DNA of 64,000 nucleotides from Mucilaginibacter myungsuensis (GCF_015222005.1 NZ_JADFFL010000007.1:62001-126000), one strand, 5' to 3'. Shown: positions 35,611-45,578, numbered from the stretch's first letter. Numbers and translations are program-made. The notes: a model not told the origin generated them from the sequence alone.

Positions 35611-36450
35611 TCAAATATCCAGCTTAGCCAAATAATCCATATTCTCTTTCATGCTATCAAAAGGGTTATTGGTGTACTCTTCCTGCTCCACAAAAAAGTA
35701 TTTCAAGCCCGAGTCTTTAGCATGCTTTAATAGTTTCGGGATGTCCAGATCGCCTTTGCCAAACTCGGTGCTTTTGTGGTCTTTCATATCCTTTAAATGC
35801 CATAGCGGGAAACGGCCCGGAAAGCGTTTAAAGTAATCGAACGGATCTTTACCTGCGGTTACTACCCAGCCAAGGTCCATCTCCCAGCATACCAGCTTAG
35901 GATCGGTATTATTCAGCATTACATCAAACAATACCTGACCATCGGCCGTGGCAAATTCCTCGGCATGGTTATGAAAACCGAACTTAATGCCCGACTTTTT
36001 GCATTCCTCACCTGCCTTATTAAATATGTCCGATACTTTTTTGTAGTTGTCTACCGTTTGCCCCCAACTTGGTAAGGATGAGCAGATCAAATACTCCTGC
36101 CCGGCCTCGGCAGCTTGAGCCACAGTGGCCGACCAATCTTTACCAATACCTGTGTGGCCGCTGCGAACGGTCATGCCAAGATCTTTACAGATCTGTTTGA
36201 TCTCGGCCGGTTTCAATCCGTAAAACAGTCCTTTACCACTGGCGGCTGATTCTATTTGTTTGATGCCTAACGCGGCTATCTTTTCCAGTGTACCCTTGGC
36301 ATCAGCCATCATCGCATCACGAAAAGTGTAAAGTTGCACACCTACATTACTCACCTTTTTATAGTTAAAGGCCGAAGCCAGCGATGGCATCAACACAGAT
36401 CCGGCGGCAAGCGCGCCCATATTCTTCAAAAAATCACGGCGGTTATTCAT
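35611..36450 (-). CDS. Tat-exported sugar phosphate isomerase/epimerase-like protein
   Basis: A 279-residue TIM-barrel protein of the xylose isomerase-like (AP endonuclease 2) superfamily. The N-terminal twin-arginine signal NNRRDFLKNMGALAAGS (2-18) indicates export folded to the periplasm. Conserved metal-site elements include GFHNHAEEF (His, Glu; about 155-163), CWEMDLGWV (Glu, Asp) and WHLKDM. The family isomerises or epimerises sugars; Tat-exported members often accompany Gfo/Idh/MocA and DUF1080 proteins, as here. The exact substrate is unknown. Confidence 0.88.
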   Translation of the reverse strand: MNNRRDFLKNMGALAAGSVLMPSLASAFNYKKVSNVGVQLYTFRDAMMADAKGTLEKIAALGIKQIESAASGKGLFYGLKPAEIKQICKDLGMTVRSGHTGIGKDWSATVAQAAEAGQEYLICSSLPSWGQTVDNYKKVSDIFNKAGEECKKSGIKFGFHNHAEEFATADGQVLFDVMLNNTDPKLVCWEMDLGWVVTAGKDPFDYFKRFPGRFPLWHLKDMKDHKSTEFGKGDLDIPKLLKHAKDSGLKYFFVEQEEYTNNPFDSMKENMDYLAKLDI

Positions 36451-36724
36451 AACGGTAAAATTGGTTTGTGGCTAAGATATTGATTTTTTCAGGAACACCG
36501 CCATTTAACTAAATCGATAAAGCAAAATTTAATTACACTTATCCGTCATCCCGAAAACGTTTACGATTTTAGCAATGTAACAATTACCAATATATAGCCC
36601 CCTTATATGTCAAATTAGCTTTAACTTGCTTACGCGATATCAATTAAGGGAGGTATTACCCCTACCACCCGTGCCAAATGAACCATCAAACAACACTTTA
36701 TAAACTAACCACTACCAAATTCTT

Positions 36725-39004
36725 ATGAAGTTAAGAACCAACTTTAAGCATGCCGTAAACACGGCCTTGCTGGTTTTGCTTGCGGCAAGCGCAGGCCAGG
36801 CCCAAACACCAAAACGCACTCCAGCTAAACAGCGCGACGGGGCAAATATCCCAATGGCTAAAACCGGCCCGACCGCTGGTGGGGTATCTAAATATGTAAA
36901 TACCTTTGTTGGGACCGAGGCCGTTACCGACCCTAAGATATTAGGTTACATTGCCCCACCTAACTGGCGGCCATGGTCGGGTTTGACCTTTCCGGGCGCA
37001 TCCTTACCAAATGCGATGGTACAACTAAGCCCAATGACCAAGTACCAACCTGCAGGTGCGGGTTACGAGTACGAGGACGACAGCATCGTCGCATTTACGC
37101 ATACCAACAAAGGCCATTGGAATTTGGGTAACGTGCCTATCCTGCCTATGTCTGGTTATCAGGAGGGAAGTAGGTTCGGTTCAAAATTTTCGCATAAAAG
37201 TGAATCGGCCGCGCCGGGTTTTTATTCGGTCTATCTGGATGATTACGGCGTGAAAGTAAGTCTTACCTCGACCTTACGCACAGGTTATCACAAATACGAG
37301 TTCAAAAACAATACCGACCGCCAGATCCTGTTCGACCTGTCTAAAGCGCTAAGCGGCGTTAACACCTGGAATATCGAGCAAGCCGGACAATATGCCGTAC
37401 AAGGCTTTCAGGGTGGCGAGGGTATTTATTTTTACGCTCAACTAAATACCCCGATAGCCAAGTTGGACCAAAAAGATAAACGCCCGGTAGAGGAAAACCA
37501 ACAAAGGAGAAATAACCGTGGCAATAATAACAAAGATGGTTACGCGCTGATCACCCTTGAGAATGGCAGTGCTGGACCTGTTGAACTAAAAATCGGTCTG
37601 TCATTCGTGAGCATCGCTAACGCGAAAGAAAACCTGGAGAAAGAATTGGCGGGCAAAACCTTTGAGTCGGTGCGTAAAGAGGCAGCCGCGACTTGGGAGA
37701 ACCTGTTATCGTCTATCCAGGTAAAAGGCGGTACCGAGAAGAACAAGGTGATGTTCTACTCCTCATTCTACCGCTCCTTCTTATGGCCTGCTTTGCGCAG
37801 CGATATTAACGGCCAATACCGTAACGCCCGCCGCCAGGTGGATACTGCCGACTTCAGATATTACACCGAGCCGTCGTTATGGGATACCTATCGTAATAAG
37901 GATGTGCTGTTAGGCATGATCACCCCTAAGGTGACCACCGATGTGATCAAATCAATGAAAGATGTTGGTGAGAAGACCGGCTTTATCCCGACGTTCTTCC
38001 ACGGCGACCATGGCGCGTCATCTATAGCGGGAGCATACTTGCGCGGTATACAAGATTTTGATATCAAGGCAACTTATAAGTTACTGCTACATAACGCCAA
38101 TGTAGAAGGCCGTGCCCGCCCACATTTGAACGAGTACCTTGCAAAAGGCTATATTTCTGACCCCGATGTGGCCGATCCTAAAGTGGAGACCAAAGCCAAT
38201 GCCGGTGTATCTAAAACCTTAGAGTATTCTTATGACGACTACTCGAACGCGCAACTTGCCAAAGTGCTTGGCGATACGGCTAACTACCGCATATTGATGG
38301 CCCGCTCTAAGAACTATAAGAACATGTTCGATAAGTCGGTGAATTTTATGCGTGGCCGTTTGGCTAACGGCGAGTTCATTAAGAACTTCAACCCGGAGTA
38401 TCCTTATTACGAGTACATGTTCCGCGAGGCCAACGCCTGGCAGGTGTCGTTCTATGCTCCGCATGATATGCCGGGTTTGATCGATCTGTACGGCGGTCCA
38501 AAACCATTTGAGGCTAAGCTAGATACCTTCTTTACCAAACCCTGGAACCCGAAATACATCGCCCGTAATATCGAGACCTTCATAGGCCAGTACACCCAGG
38601 GTAACCAGCCGGACCACGAGGCCCCGTTCGCGTATATGTTCATCGGTAAGCCGGAGAAGACCCAAAAGCTATTGGATAAGATCCTGAACGAATTGTACGG
38701 AATGGGCCCTAACGGCAACCAATTGAGTGGCATGGATGATGCCGGCGAACTATCGGCCTGGTATGTGTTCAGCGCTTTGGGCATGTATCCATTCTCGGCC
38801 ACCGATCCTAAATACCTGGTGACCGTGCCATTGTTCGACGAGATCAAGTGGCGCACCCCGCAAGGCAAAATGGTGACCATCACCAAGCCGGGTAAAGGCC
38901 GCACGCTAACCTCTGTAAAAGTTAACGGCAAGGTTAACAAGGATATTTTTGTATCGCACGATATCTTTAAGACAGGCGGTAACATCACGATCGCAACAAA
39001 ATAA
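36725..39004 (+). CDS. GH92 alpha-mannosidase, exported
   Basis: A 759-residue glycoside hydrolase family 92 protein with a signal peptide (cleaved after AGQAQ, about residue 27). GH92 enzymes are calcium-dependent exo-alpha-mannosidases (mostly alpha-1,2) with inverting mechanism. Family signatures: YVNTFVGTE, LTFPGASLPNAMVQLSPMT, FHGDHGAS, GNQPDHEAP (metal and catalytic region) and GMDDAGELSAWYVFSALGMYP. The length is normal. It is the first gene of the plus-strand carbohydrate block; a hairpin follows the stop. Confidence 0.96.
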   Translation: MKLRTNFKHAVNTALLVLLAASAGQAQTPKRTPAKQRDGANIPMAKTGPTAGGVSKYVNTFVGTEAVTDPKILGYIAPPNWRPWSGLTFPGASLPNAMVQLSPMTKYQPAGAGYEYEDDSIVAFTHTNKGHWNLGNVPILPMSGYQEGSRFGSKFSHKSESAAPGFYSVYLDDYGVKVSLTSTLRTGYHKYEFKNNTDRQILFDLSKALSGVNTWNIEQAGQYAVQGFQGGEGIYFYAQLNTPIAKLDQKDKRPVEENQQRRNNRGNNNKDGYALITLENGSAGPVELKIGLSFVSIANAKENLEKELAGKTFESVRKEAAATWENLLSSIQVKGGTEKNKVMFYSSFYRSFLWPALRSDINGQYRNARRQVDTADFRYYTEPSLWDTYRNKDVLLGMITPKVTTDVIKSMKDVGEKTGFIPTFFHGDHGASSIAGAYLRGIQDFDIKATYKLLLHNANVEGRARPHLNEYLAKGYISDPDVADPKVETKANAGVSKTLEYSYDDYSNAQLAKVLGDTANYRILMARSKNYKNMFDKSVNFMRGRLANGEFIKNFNPEYPYYEYMFREANAWQVSFYAPHDMPGLIDLYGGPKPFEAKLDTFFTKPWNPKYIARNIETFIGQYTQGNQPDHEAPFAYMFIGKPEKTQKLLDKILNELYGMGPNGNQLSGMDDAGELSAWYVFSALGMYPFSATDPKYLVTVPLFDEIKWRTPQGKMVTITKPGKGRTLTSVKVNGKVNKDIFVSHDIFKTGGNITIATK

Positions 39005-39011
39005 TTGCAGT

Positions 39012-39032
39012 AAAGCCCCCTCGCGGGGCTTT
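39012..39032 (+). terminator. Hairpin after the GH92 gene
   Basis: AAAGCCCC / GGGGCTTT around a CTCGC loop, with only a short T-run. Its 3' part overlaps the TTTG that could be the -33 element of the next promoter. Confidence 0.5.
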
Positions 39033-39059
39033 GCCCTTAAGCCGTATTTGCTATATTTA
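39030..39059 (+). promoter_or_regulatory. Candidate promoter of the dehydrogenase-cytochrome fusion gene
   Basis: TTTG (39030-39033), 18-base spacer and TATATTTA (39052-39059, one base off TAnnTTTG) lie 26 bases before the ATG at 39086. Confidence 0.45.
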
Positions 39060-39085
39060 CCGCTTTAATAACCACCTATAAAAAA

Positions 39086-41830
39086 ATGATGTTGACCAAA
39101 AAGGCCATAATTAGATCTACATCGGCACTGGCGCTAACCTCGGCGGTGTTGCTGTATTCTTTTGTGTTAGATGTCCCCAAAAAGCCGGACGAGAGCCGCT
39201 TTACCCCCGTGTCGCTTACGCAACCGGGCGAGCTGGATGAACCCAATAGTTTTGAAGTTTTAAAAGATGGCCGCGTGCTGCTAAGCGAGCGTAAAGGTGC
39301 CGTTAAATTATTCGACCCTATTACCAAAATGGTAAAACTGGTTGCCACCATCCCGGTGAATACCAAATACACCAGCGCCAAAGGTACGGTTACCGAGGCC
39401 GAAGAGGGCCTGTTAGGATTGACCGTTGACCCTGACTTTGACAAGAACCACTTTGTTTACACTTTCTACTCGCACGCTACCGAGAAGAAATTTCAACTTA
39501 CCCGTTGGAAATTTGAGGATGAAAAACTGGTTGCAGGCTCAGAGAAAGTGATGCTATCCTTCCCTACCCAGCGCGAGATCTGCTGCCACACCGGCGGCGG
39601 TATGGTTTGGGATGCTAAAAAGAACTTGTACATAGCCGTTGGTAACAATACCGGTACAGCAGTTTCATCATCTACAGATGAGCGCCCTAACCGCGTTAGC
39701 TGGGATGATCAGCGTGGTACGGCTAACACCAACAGCTTATTGGGTAAGATCTTACGTATCCACCCCGAGGCTAACGGCACTTACACTATCCCGGCAGGTA
39801 ACCTTTTCCCTAAAGGCACAGCGCTTACCCGCCCCGAGATCTATACCATGGGTCACCGTAACCCGTGGAGACCGACCATCGACAGCAAAACAGGTTGGTT
39901 ATACTGGGGCGATATTGGCCCGGATGCTACCGAGGATACCGACATTGGTCCTAAAGGTTACGACGAGCTGAACCAGGCACGTAAACCAGGATTTTACGGC
40001 TGGCCATACTTTGTTGGGCCTAACGTACCATTCCCTATTTTTGATTACGTCGGCGGCGAGATGGGCGACCCTAAAAACCCTTTGAAACCGACCAATACTT
40101 CGGTTAACAATACCGGTTTAAAAGAATTGCCTCCGGTGGCTAAGCCATTTATCTGGTATCCTTATACGGTATCTACCGACTTCCCATTAGTGGGTAGTGG
40201 CAGCCGTTGCGCGGTTGGTGGCCCTATCTATCATAAAGCCGACCGTCCGTTAGCTAAGCGCCCTTGGCCTGCTTATTACGAAGGCAAATGGATAGCTACC
40301 GACCTGGCCCGCGGTTGGATCATGTCTATCAGCATGAAACCTAACGGCGATTACGAGAGCATGGAACAATTCTTGCCATCGTTCCACCCGATCGAGCCTA
40401 TCGACATGAAATTTGGTCCGGATGGCGACCTTTACGTATTAGAGTACGGCAGTGTTTGGTTCGGTAAGAGCGACAACGCTAAACTGGTACGTATAGAATA
40501 CAATGCCGGTAACCGTAAACCTATTGTAGCGGTAGCTACCGACAAACAAGGTGGTACCGTTCCGTTAAAGATCACTTTATCATCGGCAGGTACTTATGAT
40601 GCCGATGGCGATAAATTACGTTACAGCTGGAAGGTAGCTGCCAAAGGCGGCGCTCCAAAACTGTACACTACCGCTAACCCAACTATCGATATTGCAAAGG
40701 CCGGTGTTTACACTGCCACACTAACTGTTACCGACCCTAAAGGATCGAGTAACAGCAAATCGGTACAGATCATTGCCGGTAACGAGGCCCCTGCTATCAA
40801 CATCGCGTTGACGGGCAACAACTCGTTCTACTTTGGTAAGCCTGTAGGTTATTCAGTTACGGTAGACGATAAAGAGGACGGATCATTAGCTTCGGGTACT
40901 ATCCCTGCTAACCAGATCGCGATCAGCACCAACTATGTGTCCGAAGGTTTTGACCTGGCCGAGTTGACCCAGATCCAACGCAGTGTGGACGCGTCGACCA
41001 AGTTCGCGGTAGCGCAGGCTATCATGGCTAAGTCAGATTGTAAGAACTGCCACAGCGTGAACACTGCCAACATTGGCCCGATGTTTACCGAGATAGCAGC
41101 TAAATATAAAGGCAACGCTGCCGAGATAGCCCGCTTACCAAAAGCGATCATCGAAGGCGAGAACGGCCGTTGGGGTAAACCTATCTCGATGCCATCGCAC
41201 CCGAGTATCGCTTTAGCTGATGCTAAAACTATTGTTGATTACATTATTAATGTGGCCGACAACAACATTACCACGCTGCCGGCTAACGGCAATTACAAAG
41301 GCGAGATACCTGAAGGTGACAATGGCAAAGGTGCGCACGTGATCCGTGCTTCTTATACTGATAAAGGCAATAAGGGTATCCCACAGCAGACATCAGAGAA
41401 AACCGTTGTATTACGCAGCCCTAACGTATTAGCAGCTTCGGCACCTATCCTGAAAGGCGCAAGCGTTAAAGTGAACGGTGTGGATGGTTCTACCAACGTG
41501 GTAGGTAAGCAAAATGGCTACATCGCCTTTAAAAAGCTTGACCTGACAGGTGTGCAGCAGCTACGCTTCTTCGCTTTCGCTACTGTGTTAGAGAATAACC
41601 CGGGCGGCAAGATCGAGGTAAGGATCGACTCTCCTACCGGTCCGCTGGTTGGCGAGGTTGAGATAGAGCAGGTTGATGTGAAACCTAAAACGGTTGTTTA
41701 CGCCAACACCGATGTGAAAGACACCGCCGGTCAGCACGATGTTTACTTTGTTTTCAAGAACGACAAAGCTAAACCGACCGACCCATTATTGTTATTGAAC
41801 AGCGTAGTTTTCGCTAACGACAAAAAGTAA
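39086..41830 (+). CDS. PQQ-type sugar dehydrogenase / PKD / cytochrome c / CBM-like fusion
   Basis: A 914-residue exported protein with four modules in order: (1) glucose/sorbosone dehydrogenase beta-propeller (about 35-470; EEGLLGLTVDPDF, CHTGGGMVWDAKKNLYIAVG, MGHRNPWRP, KPGFYGWPYFVG); (2) a PKD-type domain (about 475-570; DADGDKLRYSWKV); (3) class I cytochrome c with CKNCH (Cys652-His656) and Met702 in MPSHPS; (4) a C-terminal carbohydrate-binding-like beta-sandwich (about 750-912). Sugar would be oxidised in module 1, probably with PQQ or a similar quinone, and the electrons handed to the covalent haem in the same chain. The family's cofactor dependence is inferred. Confidence 0.9.
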   Translation: MMLTKKAIIRSTSALALTSAVLLYSFVLDVPKKPDESRFTPVSLTQPGELDEPNSFEVLKDGRVLLSERKGAVKLFDPITKMVKLVATIPVNTKYTSAKGTVTEAEEGLLGLTVDPDFDKNHFVYTFYSHATEKKFQLTRWKFEDEKLVAGSEKVMLSFPTQREICCHTGGGMVWDAKKNLYIAVGNNTGTAVSSSTDERPNRVSWDDQRGTANTNSLLGKILRIHPEANGTYTIPAGNLFPKGTALTRPEIYTMGHRNPWRPTIDSKTGWLYWGDIGPDATEDTDIGPKGYDELNQARKPGFYGWPYFVGPNVPFPIFDYVGGEMGDPKNPLKPTNTSVNNTGLKELPPVAKPFIWYPYTVSTDFPLVGSGSRCAVGGPIYHKADRPLAKRPWPAYYEGKWIATDLARGWIMSISMKPNGDYESMEQFLPSFHPIEPIDMKFGPDGDLYVLEYGSVWFGKSDNAKLVRIEYNAGNRKPIVAVATDKQGGTVPLKITLSSAGTYDADGDKLRYSWKVAAKGGAPKLYTTANPTIDIAKAGVYTATLTVTDPKGSSNSKSVQIIAGNEAPAINIALTGNNSFYFGKPVGYSVTVDDKEDGSLASGTIPANQIAISTNYVSEGFDLAELTQIQRSVDASTKFAVAQAIMAKSDCKNCHSVNTANIGPMFTEIAAKYKGNAAEIARLPKAIIEGENGRWGKPISMPSHPSIALADAKTIVDYIINVADNNITTLPANGNYKGEIPEGDNGKGAHVIRASYTDKGNKGIPQQTSEKTVVLRSPNVLAASAPILKGASVKVNGVDGSTNVVGKQNGYIAFKKLDLTGVQQLRFFAFATVLENNPGGKIEVRIDSPTGPLVGEVEIEQVDVKPKTVVYANTDVKDTAGQHDVYFVFKNDKAKPTDPLLLLNSVVFANDKK

Positions 41831-41852
41831 AAAAAGCGAAAAGCTATAAAGC

Positions 41853-41890
41853 AAAAAGCGCTGTCGGGTTGTCCCGACAGCGCTTTTTTT
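41853..41890. terminator. Bidirectional terminator between convergent genes
   Basis: A 16-base perfect stem (AAAAAGCGCTGTCGGG and its complement) with loop TTGT, flanked by A- and T-runs. Confidence 0.92.
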
Positions 41891-41928
41891 ATGACCGCAT
41901 TTAAGCGATCCAAATATTTTAAGAGAAA

Positions 41929-42294
41929 TTACTTAACACGCTTTAAAGTACCGGTAAAATTAGCGCCCTGAAAGTTCACTGTTACGGCCATCTTATCACC
42001 CTCAACTTTACCCTTCACAAACTTAACGGCCATGCCGTTGTGGGTGAATTGTTTAAACATCACGTCGTTGCCGGTCACAACGCCATCCTTTAGTTTGATG
42101 TCACCTATCTCGCTGTTCACTAAACCGTTCACTTTAGCTTCTTCCTGTTTCATGTTCACGGTAATATCGTAAACCAGGGCTATAGTACCACTCCATTTGC
42201 CGTTAACGTCGGCAACTTTGTCGTCGGCGGCTTGCTTCATAGAAGTGCTCGAGATAAATAAGATCAGCAAAGGCAATAACAAATACTTCTTCAT
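41929..42294 (-). CDS. Small secreted beta-rich protein (121 aa)
   Basis: A 121-residue protein with a signal peptide (MKKYLLLPLLILFISSTSM) and a short beta-rich domain with the motif DVNGKWSG...KVEGDKMAVTVNFQG. The pattern and length resemble the 134-residue neighbour at 42437-42841 (GVDGAWKG...KVDGDNITFTTTFNG), so the two are probable paralogs with a lipocalin- or avidin-like small barrel. Homologs often accompany Bacteroidota carbohydrate genes; no function is known. Convergent with the fusion gene. Confidence 0.75.
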   Translation of the reverse strand: MKKYLLLPLLILFISSTSMKQAADDKVADVNGKWSGTIALVYDITVNMKQEEAKVNGLVNSEIGDIKLKDGVVTGNDVMFKQFTHNGMAVKFVKGKVEGDKMAVTVNFQGANFTGTLKRVK

Positions 42295-42383
42295 AAAAAT
42301 GCTTATTTGTAGTAAGACACTATTTAACCCTTAACGTTTAATTAACCTAAAATATATAAACGATCGGGCTTCTATAAAACAAA

Positions 42384-42414
42384 AGCGCCGCTCCGGTATG
42401 TCCGGAGCGGCGCT
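42384..42414 (-). terminator. Terminator after the 134-aa secreted protein gene
   Basis: AGCGCCGCTCCGG / CCGGAGCGGCGCT with loop TATG/T-rich flank on the minus strand (TTTTGT). Confidence 0.85.
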
Positions 42415-42436
42415 CTAAATATTGTCAATGCTAAAA

Positions 42437-42841
42437 TTATGCTTTAGGCAATTTCAAAGTTACTTTTTGAGGGCTACCGTTAAAAGTAGTGGTCAAAGTT
42501 AATTTACCCTCAGCGATAACACCTTTGTAAACAACCGGTTTACCGTTAAAAGTAGTAGTGAATGTGATGTTATCACCATCAACTTTACCTTCAGTGATCG
42601 CGTTTTTACCTAACTGAGCAGCTACGAATGGAGTGTAACCAGCGTCATCAGGATTTTCACCTTTAGGGTTGTTATCAACCAAATTGAACGTACCGGTCAA
42701 TTTATCACCTTCAGTCTTCAAAGTCAGGGTTAAATTATATTGGCCTTCAACTAAACCTTTCCAGGCACCGTCAACACCTGCCGCTACCGCGTAGGCAACT
42801 ATCGAAACTAATAAAACCGCTGATAATAGTACTTTTTTCAT
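42437..42841 (-). CDS. Small secreted beta-rich protein (134 aa)
   Basis: A 134-residue exported protein: signal peptide MKKVLLSAVLLVSIVAYAVAA, then repeated short beta strands (YNLTLTLKTEGDKLTGTFNL; NITFTTTFNGKPV; KLTLTTTFNGSPQ). It is a probable paralog of the gene at 41929-42294. It lies downstream of the GH35 gene after 60 bases in the same direction and before a strong terminator, so it may be made with, or separately from, the glycosidase. Possibly a carbohydrate-binding or inhibitor-like barrel; function unknown. Confidence 0.75.
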   Translation of the reverse strand: MKKVLLSAVLLVSIVAYAVAAGVDGAWKGLVEGQYNLTLTLKTEGDKLTGTFNLVDNNPKGENPDDAGYTPFVAAQLGKNAITEGKVDGDNITFTTTFNGKPVVYKGVIAEGKLTLTTTFNGSPQKVTLKLPKA

Positions 42842-42901
42842 TATTGTAAGATTTGTTTTTACTTTCAGTTCTCTTGCAAATTAAACAATTTTTAAGCTAA
42901 A

Positions 42902-45538
42902 TTATTGTAAAACTTTCGTTTTATATTGTAACATGCCTGTTTCACGGCTGGCTTCCGTCTCGGCTTGCACCGCCACTTTGGTCGGTTGCGCGCCGTTCTC
43001 TTCATATATCACGATCTCGTTCTTACCCGGCTTCAACCAGTTTTCGGGCAGATAATGCCCCCATATCCTGATCTTTTCAGGGTAACGACCAATGTTATGC
43101 CCGTTCAGCCAAACCGAACCGTTACTGAGGCTGGTGGTATTCACCCGCCATATAGTTAAAGACCCCTTAACCGCCGGAAGGTTTAACGTAGCGCGGTAAA
43201 AAGTTGGTTTATTTGCATTATTGGCCGATAATGGCTTCCATCCATCCGTACTATAAGCTTCTCCCTGACCACCTTTCATCCGCCAGTTCACTACCTCTTT
43301 TGGTTTACCTGTACCATCCGTTTTTTGCAATGTCACCGGGCCGACGATGCCTTTTATATCCAGCGTATCTATCCTGCCCACTTTAAATATCAGTTTGTTA
43401 CGGCCAATGTGCGACATGAATACTGCCAGCGAGTGCTCAGTATTAGCCTTCAGATCAAGTTCGATGGTGGGTTTAAAAAGTTCGCTAGTATCGATGCGTT
43501 TGCCATCGAGATAGATCGCCCCGTGTTGCAGGGTATCCATCCGGCGAATGATCCACGAAAATTTAAGCAGATACTTTCCTGGTTCATTAGCTTTTAACTT
43601 AGTGCGATACCAGGCATTGGACGTAATATCGCCATCGGCGCCCATTTGCAGGGGTGCTTTTACTTGCTTCCACTTGCTGTCATCAAAGTTTGGTTGCGAT
43701 GGCTGCGAGGCATCCTTTTGTCGCCAGTTGGTCAGTGTGATCAGGCTGTCTCGCTTTAATTTATGCGACTTGTCCACCATCACCTCAGGTTCACCTTTAG
43801 GCTGATATATAAACGTAGGGTAGTACGTTGCCGACTTCCATGGCCGTTCGGTTTGCAAACTGGTGATATTATTCTTGATCGTCGCCCTACCTGCGTAGTC
43901 CGGACCAATCACTACATCCGTGCCACTGCCATTTTCAACAAACCAGGTACGATCAGCCAATTCATTGCTGACCACAATTATCCTGACACGCTCCTCTCCT
44001 ACGTTGAATATGTAATTTGAAGGCTGTGTGGCAGATACGGTAGCCTTAAATTTAACGTAGTCGTTATGGATCTTACTAAACCCAGCCCCGACCGAATATT
44101 GCAAACCTGTACGTGGGCGCAGGTATAATTCCACATCATTACCGGCTTTGCCTTGTATCACTAATGTTTTTGATCTGTCGGTATGCGATAGCATGCCATA
44201 GACATAAGCAGGCGACCAAGTAAGGCGGATATTCGGCGTAAGCGGATAGTTATTTATACATGGCATGATCTGCCCGGGGGCTAATTCGGCTTGGGTCACT
44301 GCGTTAAGATCGCCATCCTCGTGCGTGCGGATGGTAAATTGGTGTGGCACCGAATCCTGGTTATCAAAAAACACCACGCTGCCATAATGATTACTCTTAC
44401 GGGAATTCACTTTAATAGCTGTGTCCGATGCATAGACGCGGGTATCGATGGTATTTTGGCTATTAGCCAGTATTTCCCTAAAACTATGCGCGAACCAATT
44501 TGCGCGTTTAAAGCTATAATACAAAGGACGCAAGTCTCCAGCTTGTCCTACAGCAGCCCCGTAATCATACGAGGCTGCCATTTCGCGATCGTTAAAGAAC
44601 TCGAAGTTTGACCCTCCGTGCGCCATGTACACGTTGTAACCGTTACCGCCATGGGCCAATATCTTCCAGGTGCGGCGGTCATACAGGGTAGAATCATCGG
44701 GCTGAGGGCCGTAATTAGTTATCCAAACGCCCCAGTACTCGGTAGAGAACCATGGGTTAGGGCGGTCGGGGTCATCAAGGTTATCATATTCCGATGCCGG
44801 ATCATTGCCGGGATGCAGTCCACTGAAAAAATAAGGCACTTGCAAGCCTAAAGCCGTGGTCTTGCTGATCAGGAACTTAAAATAATCATTCGGTACGATG
44901 GTACCCCAGCTTGCCCGGTGTTCGTTCTCTAACTGCACCATAATTACCGATCCGCCACGGTGTACCTGGTTCTTGGCAACGATCGGCATCAGCCTGTCAA
45001 AAAACTTACCTACTGCCACTTTAAACTGCGGATTATCCTCGCGCACTTTCATCCCCGGTTTAAATTTTAGCCATATAGGGTAACCACCCATGCTCCACTC
45101 GCCGCAATAATACGGGCCAACACGAACGATGGCATACATGCCCATACTTTTTACCAGTTGCAGATAAGCGTTCAAGTCATGATCGCCGGTGAAGTTGAAC
45201 TGACCTTCTTTTTCTTCATGGAAATTCCAGAAGGTGTACATCTCCACCGTGTTAAATCCGGCACGTTTTAGGCGGGTCAACCTGTCCTTCCACAGTCCAC
45301 GTGGTACGCGGGCATATTCCATCCCTGCCGATGCGATGAAGGCACGCTTACCATTGATGAGGAAACCCCGGGCATCATAGTTAATATAAGGTTTCGCGAC
45401 TGCGGCAGCCGGGAAAATATGGTCATTTCGGGACGGTGTGCCTGTGCCGGGTTGGGCATAGGTTATCGATACCGAAAAAAAGATCAGTGTTAAAAGTATA
45501 TATCTATTCAATTCACTTTTGATATTACAGATACTCAT
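42902..45538 (-). CDS. GH35 beta-galactosidase, exported
   Basis: An 878-residue glycoside hydrolase family 35 enzyme with a signal peptide (YILLTLIFFSVSITYAQ). The TIM-barrel start is RAFIASAGMEYARVP; RVGPYYCGEWSMGGYPIWL is the family signature region. Acid/base is Glu206 in QLENEH; the nucleophile is Glu267 in STEYWGVW. Two beta-sandwich jelly-roll domains follow (SLSNGSVWLNGHNIGRYPEK in the last). GH35 enzymes remove beta-linked galactose with retention. The length exceeds bacterial minimal forms, as is usual in Bacteroidota. Located 239 bases downstream of the GH172 gene on the same strand. Confidence 0.93.
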   Translation of the reverse strand: MSICNIKSELNRYILLTLIFFSVSITYAQPGTGTPSRNDHIFPAAAVAKPYINYDARGFLINGKRAFIASAGMEYARVPRGLWKDRLTRLKRAGFNTVEMYTFWNFHEEKEGQFNFTGDHDLNAYLQLVKSMGMYAIVRVGPYYCGEWSMGGYPIWLKFKPGMKVREDNPQFKVAVGKFFDRLMPIVAKNQVHRGGSVIMVQLENEHRASWGTIVPNDYFKFLISKTTALGLQVPYFFSGLHPGNDPASEYDNLDDPDRPNPWFSTEYWGVWITNYGPQPDDSTLYDRRTWKILAHGGNGYNVYMAHGGSNFEFFNDREMAASYDYGAAVGQAGDLRPLYYSFKRANWFAHSFREILANSQNTIDTRVYASDTAIKVNSRKSNHYGSVVFFDNQDSVPHQFTIRTHEDGDLNAVTQAELAPGQIMPCINNYPLTPNIRLTWSPAYVYGMLSHTDRSKTLVIQGKAGNDVELYLRPRTGLQYSVGAGFSKIHNDYVKFKATVSATQPSNYIFNVGEERVRIIVVSNELADRTWFVENGSGTDVVIGPDYAGRATIKNNITSLQTERPWKSATYYPTFIYQPKGEPEVMVDKSHKLKRDSLITLTNWRQKDASQPSQPNFDDSKWKQVKAPLQMGADGDITSNAWYRTKLKANEPGKYLLKFSWIIRRMDTLQHGAIYLDGKRIDTSELFKPTIELDLKANTEHSLAVFMSHIGRNKLIFKVGRIDTLDIKGIVGPVTLQKTDGTGKPKEVVNWRMKGGQGEAYSTDGWKPLSANNANKPTFYRATLNLPAVKGSLTIWRVNTTSLSNGSVWLNGHNIGRYPEKIRIWGHYLPENWLKPGKNEIVIYEENGAQPTKVAVQAETEASRETGMLQYKTKVLQ

Positions 45539-45578
45539 TAAGGCAAATTTAGGGATCCTGCTCTCCTATTAAAGCAAA

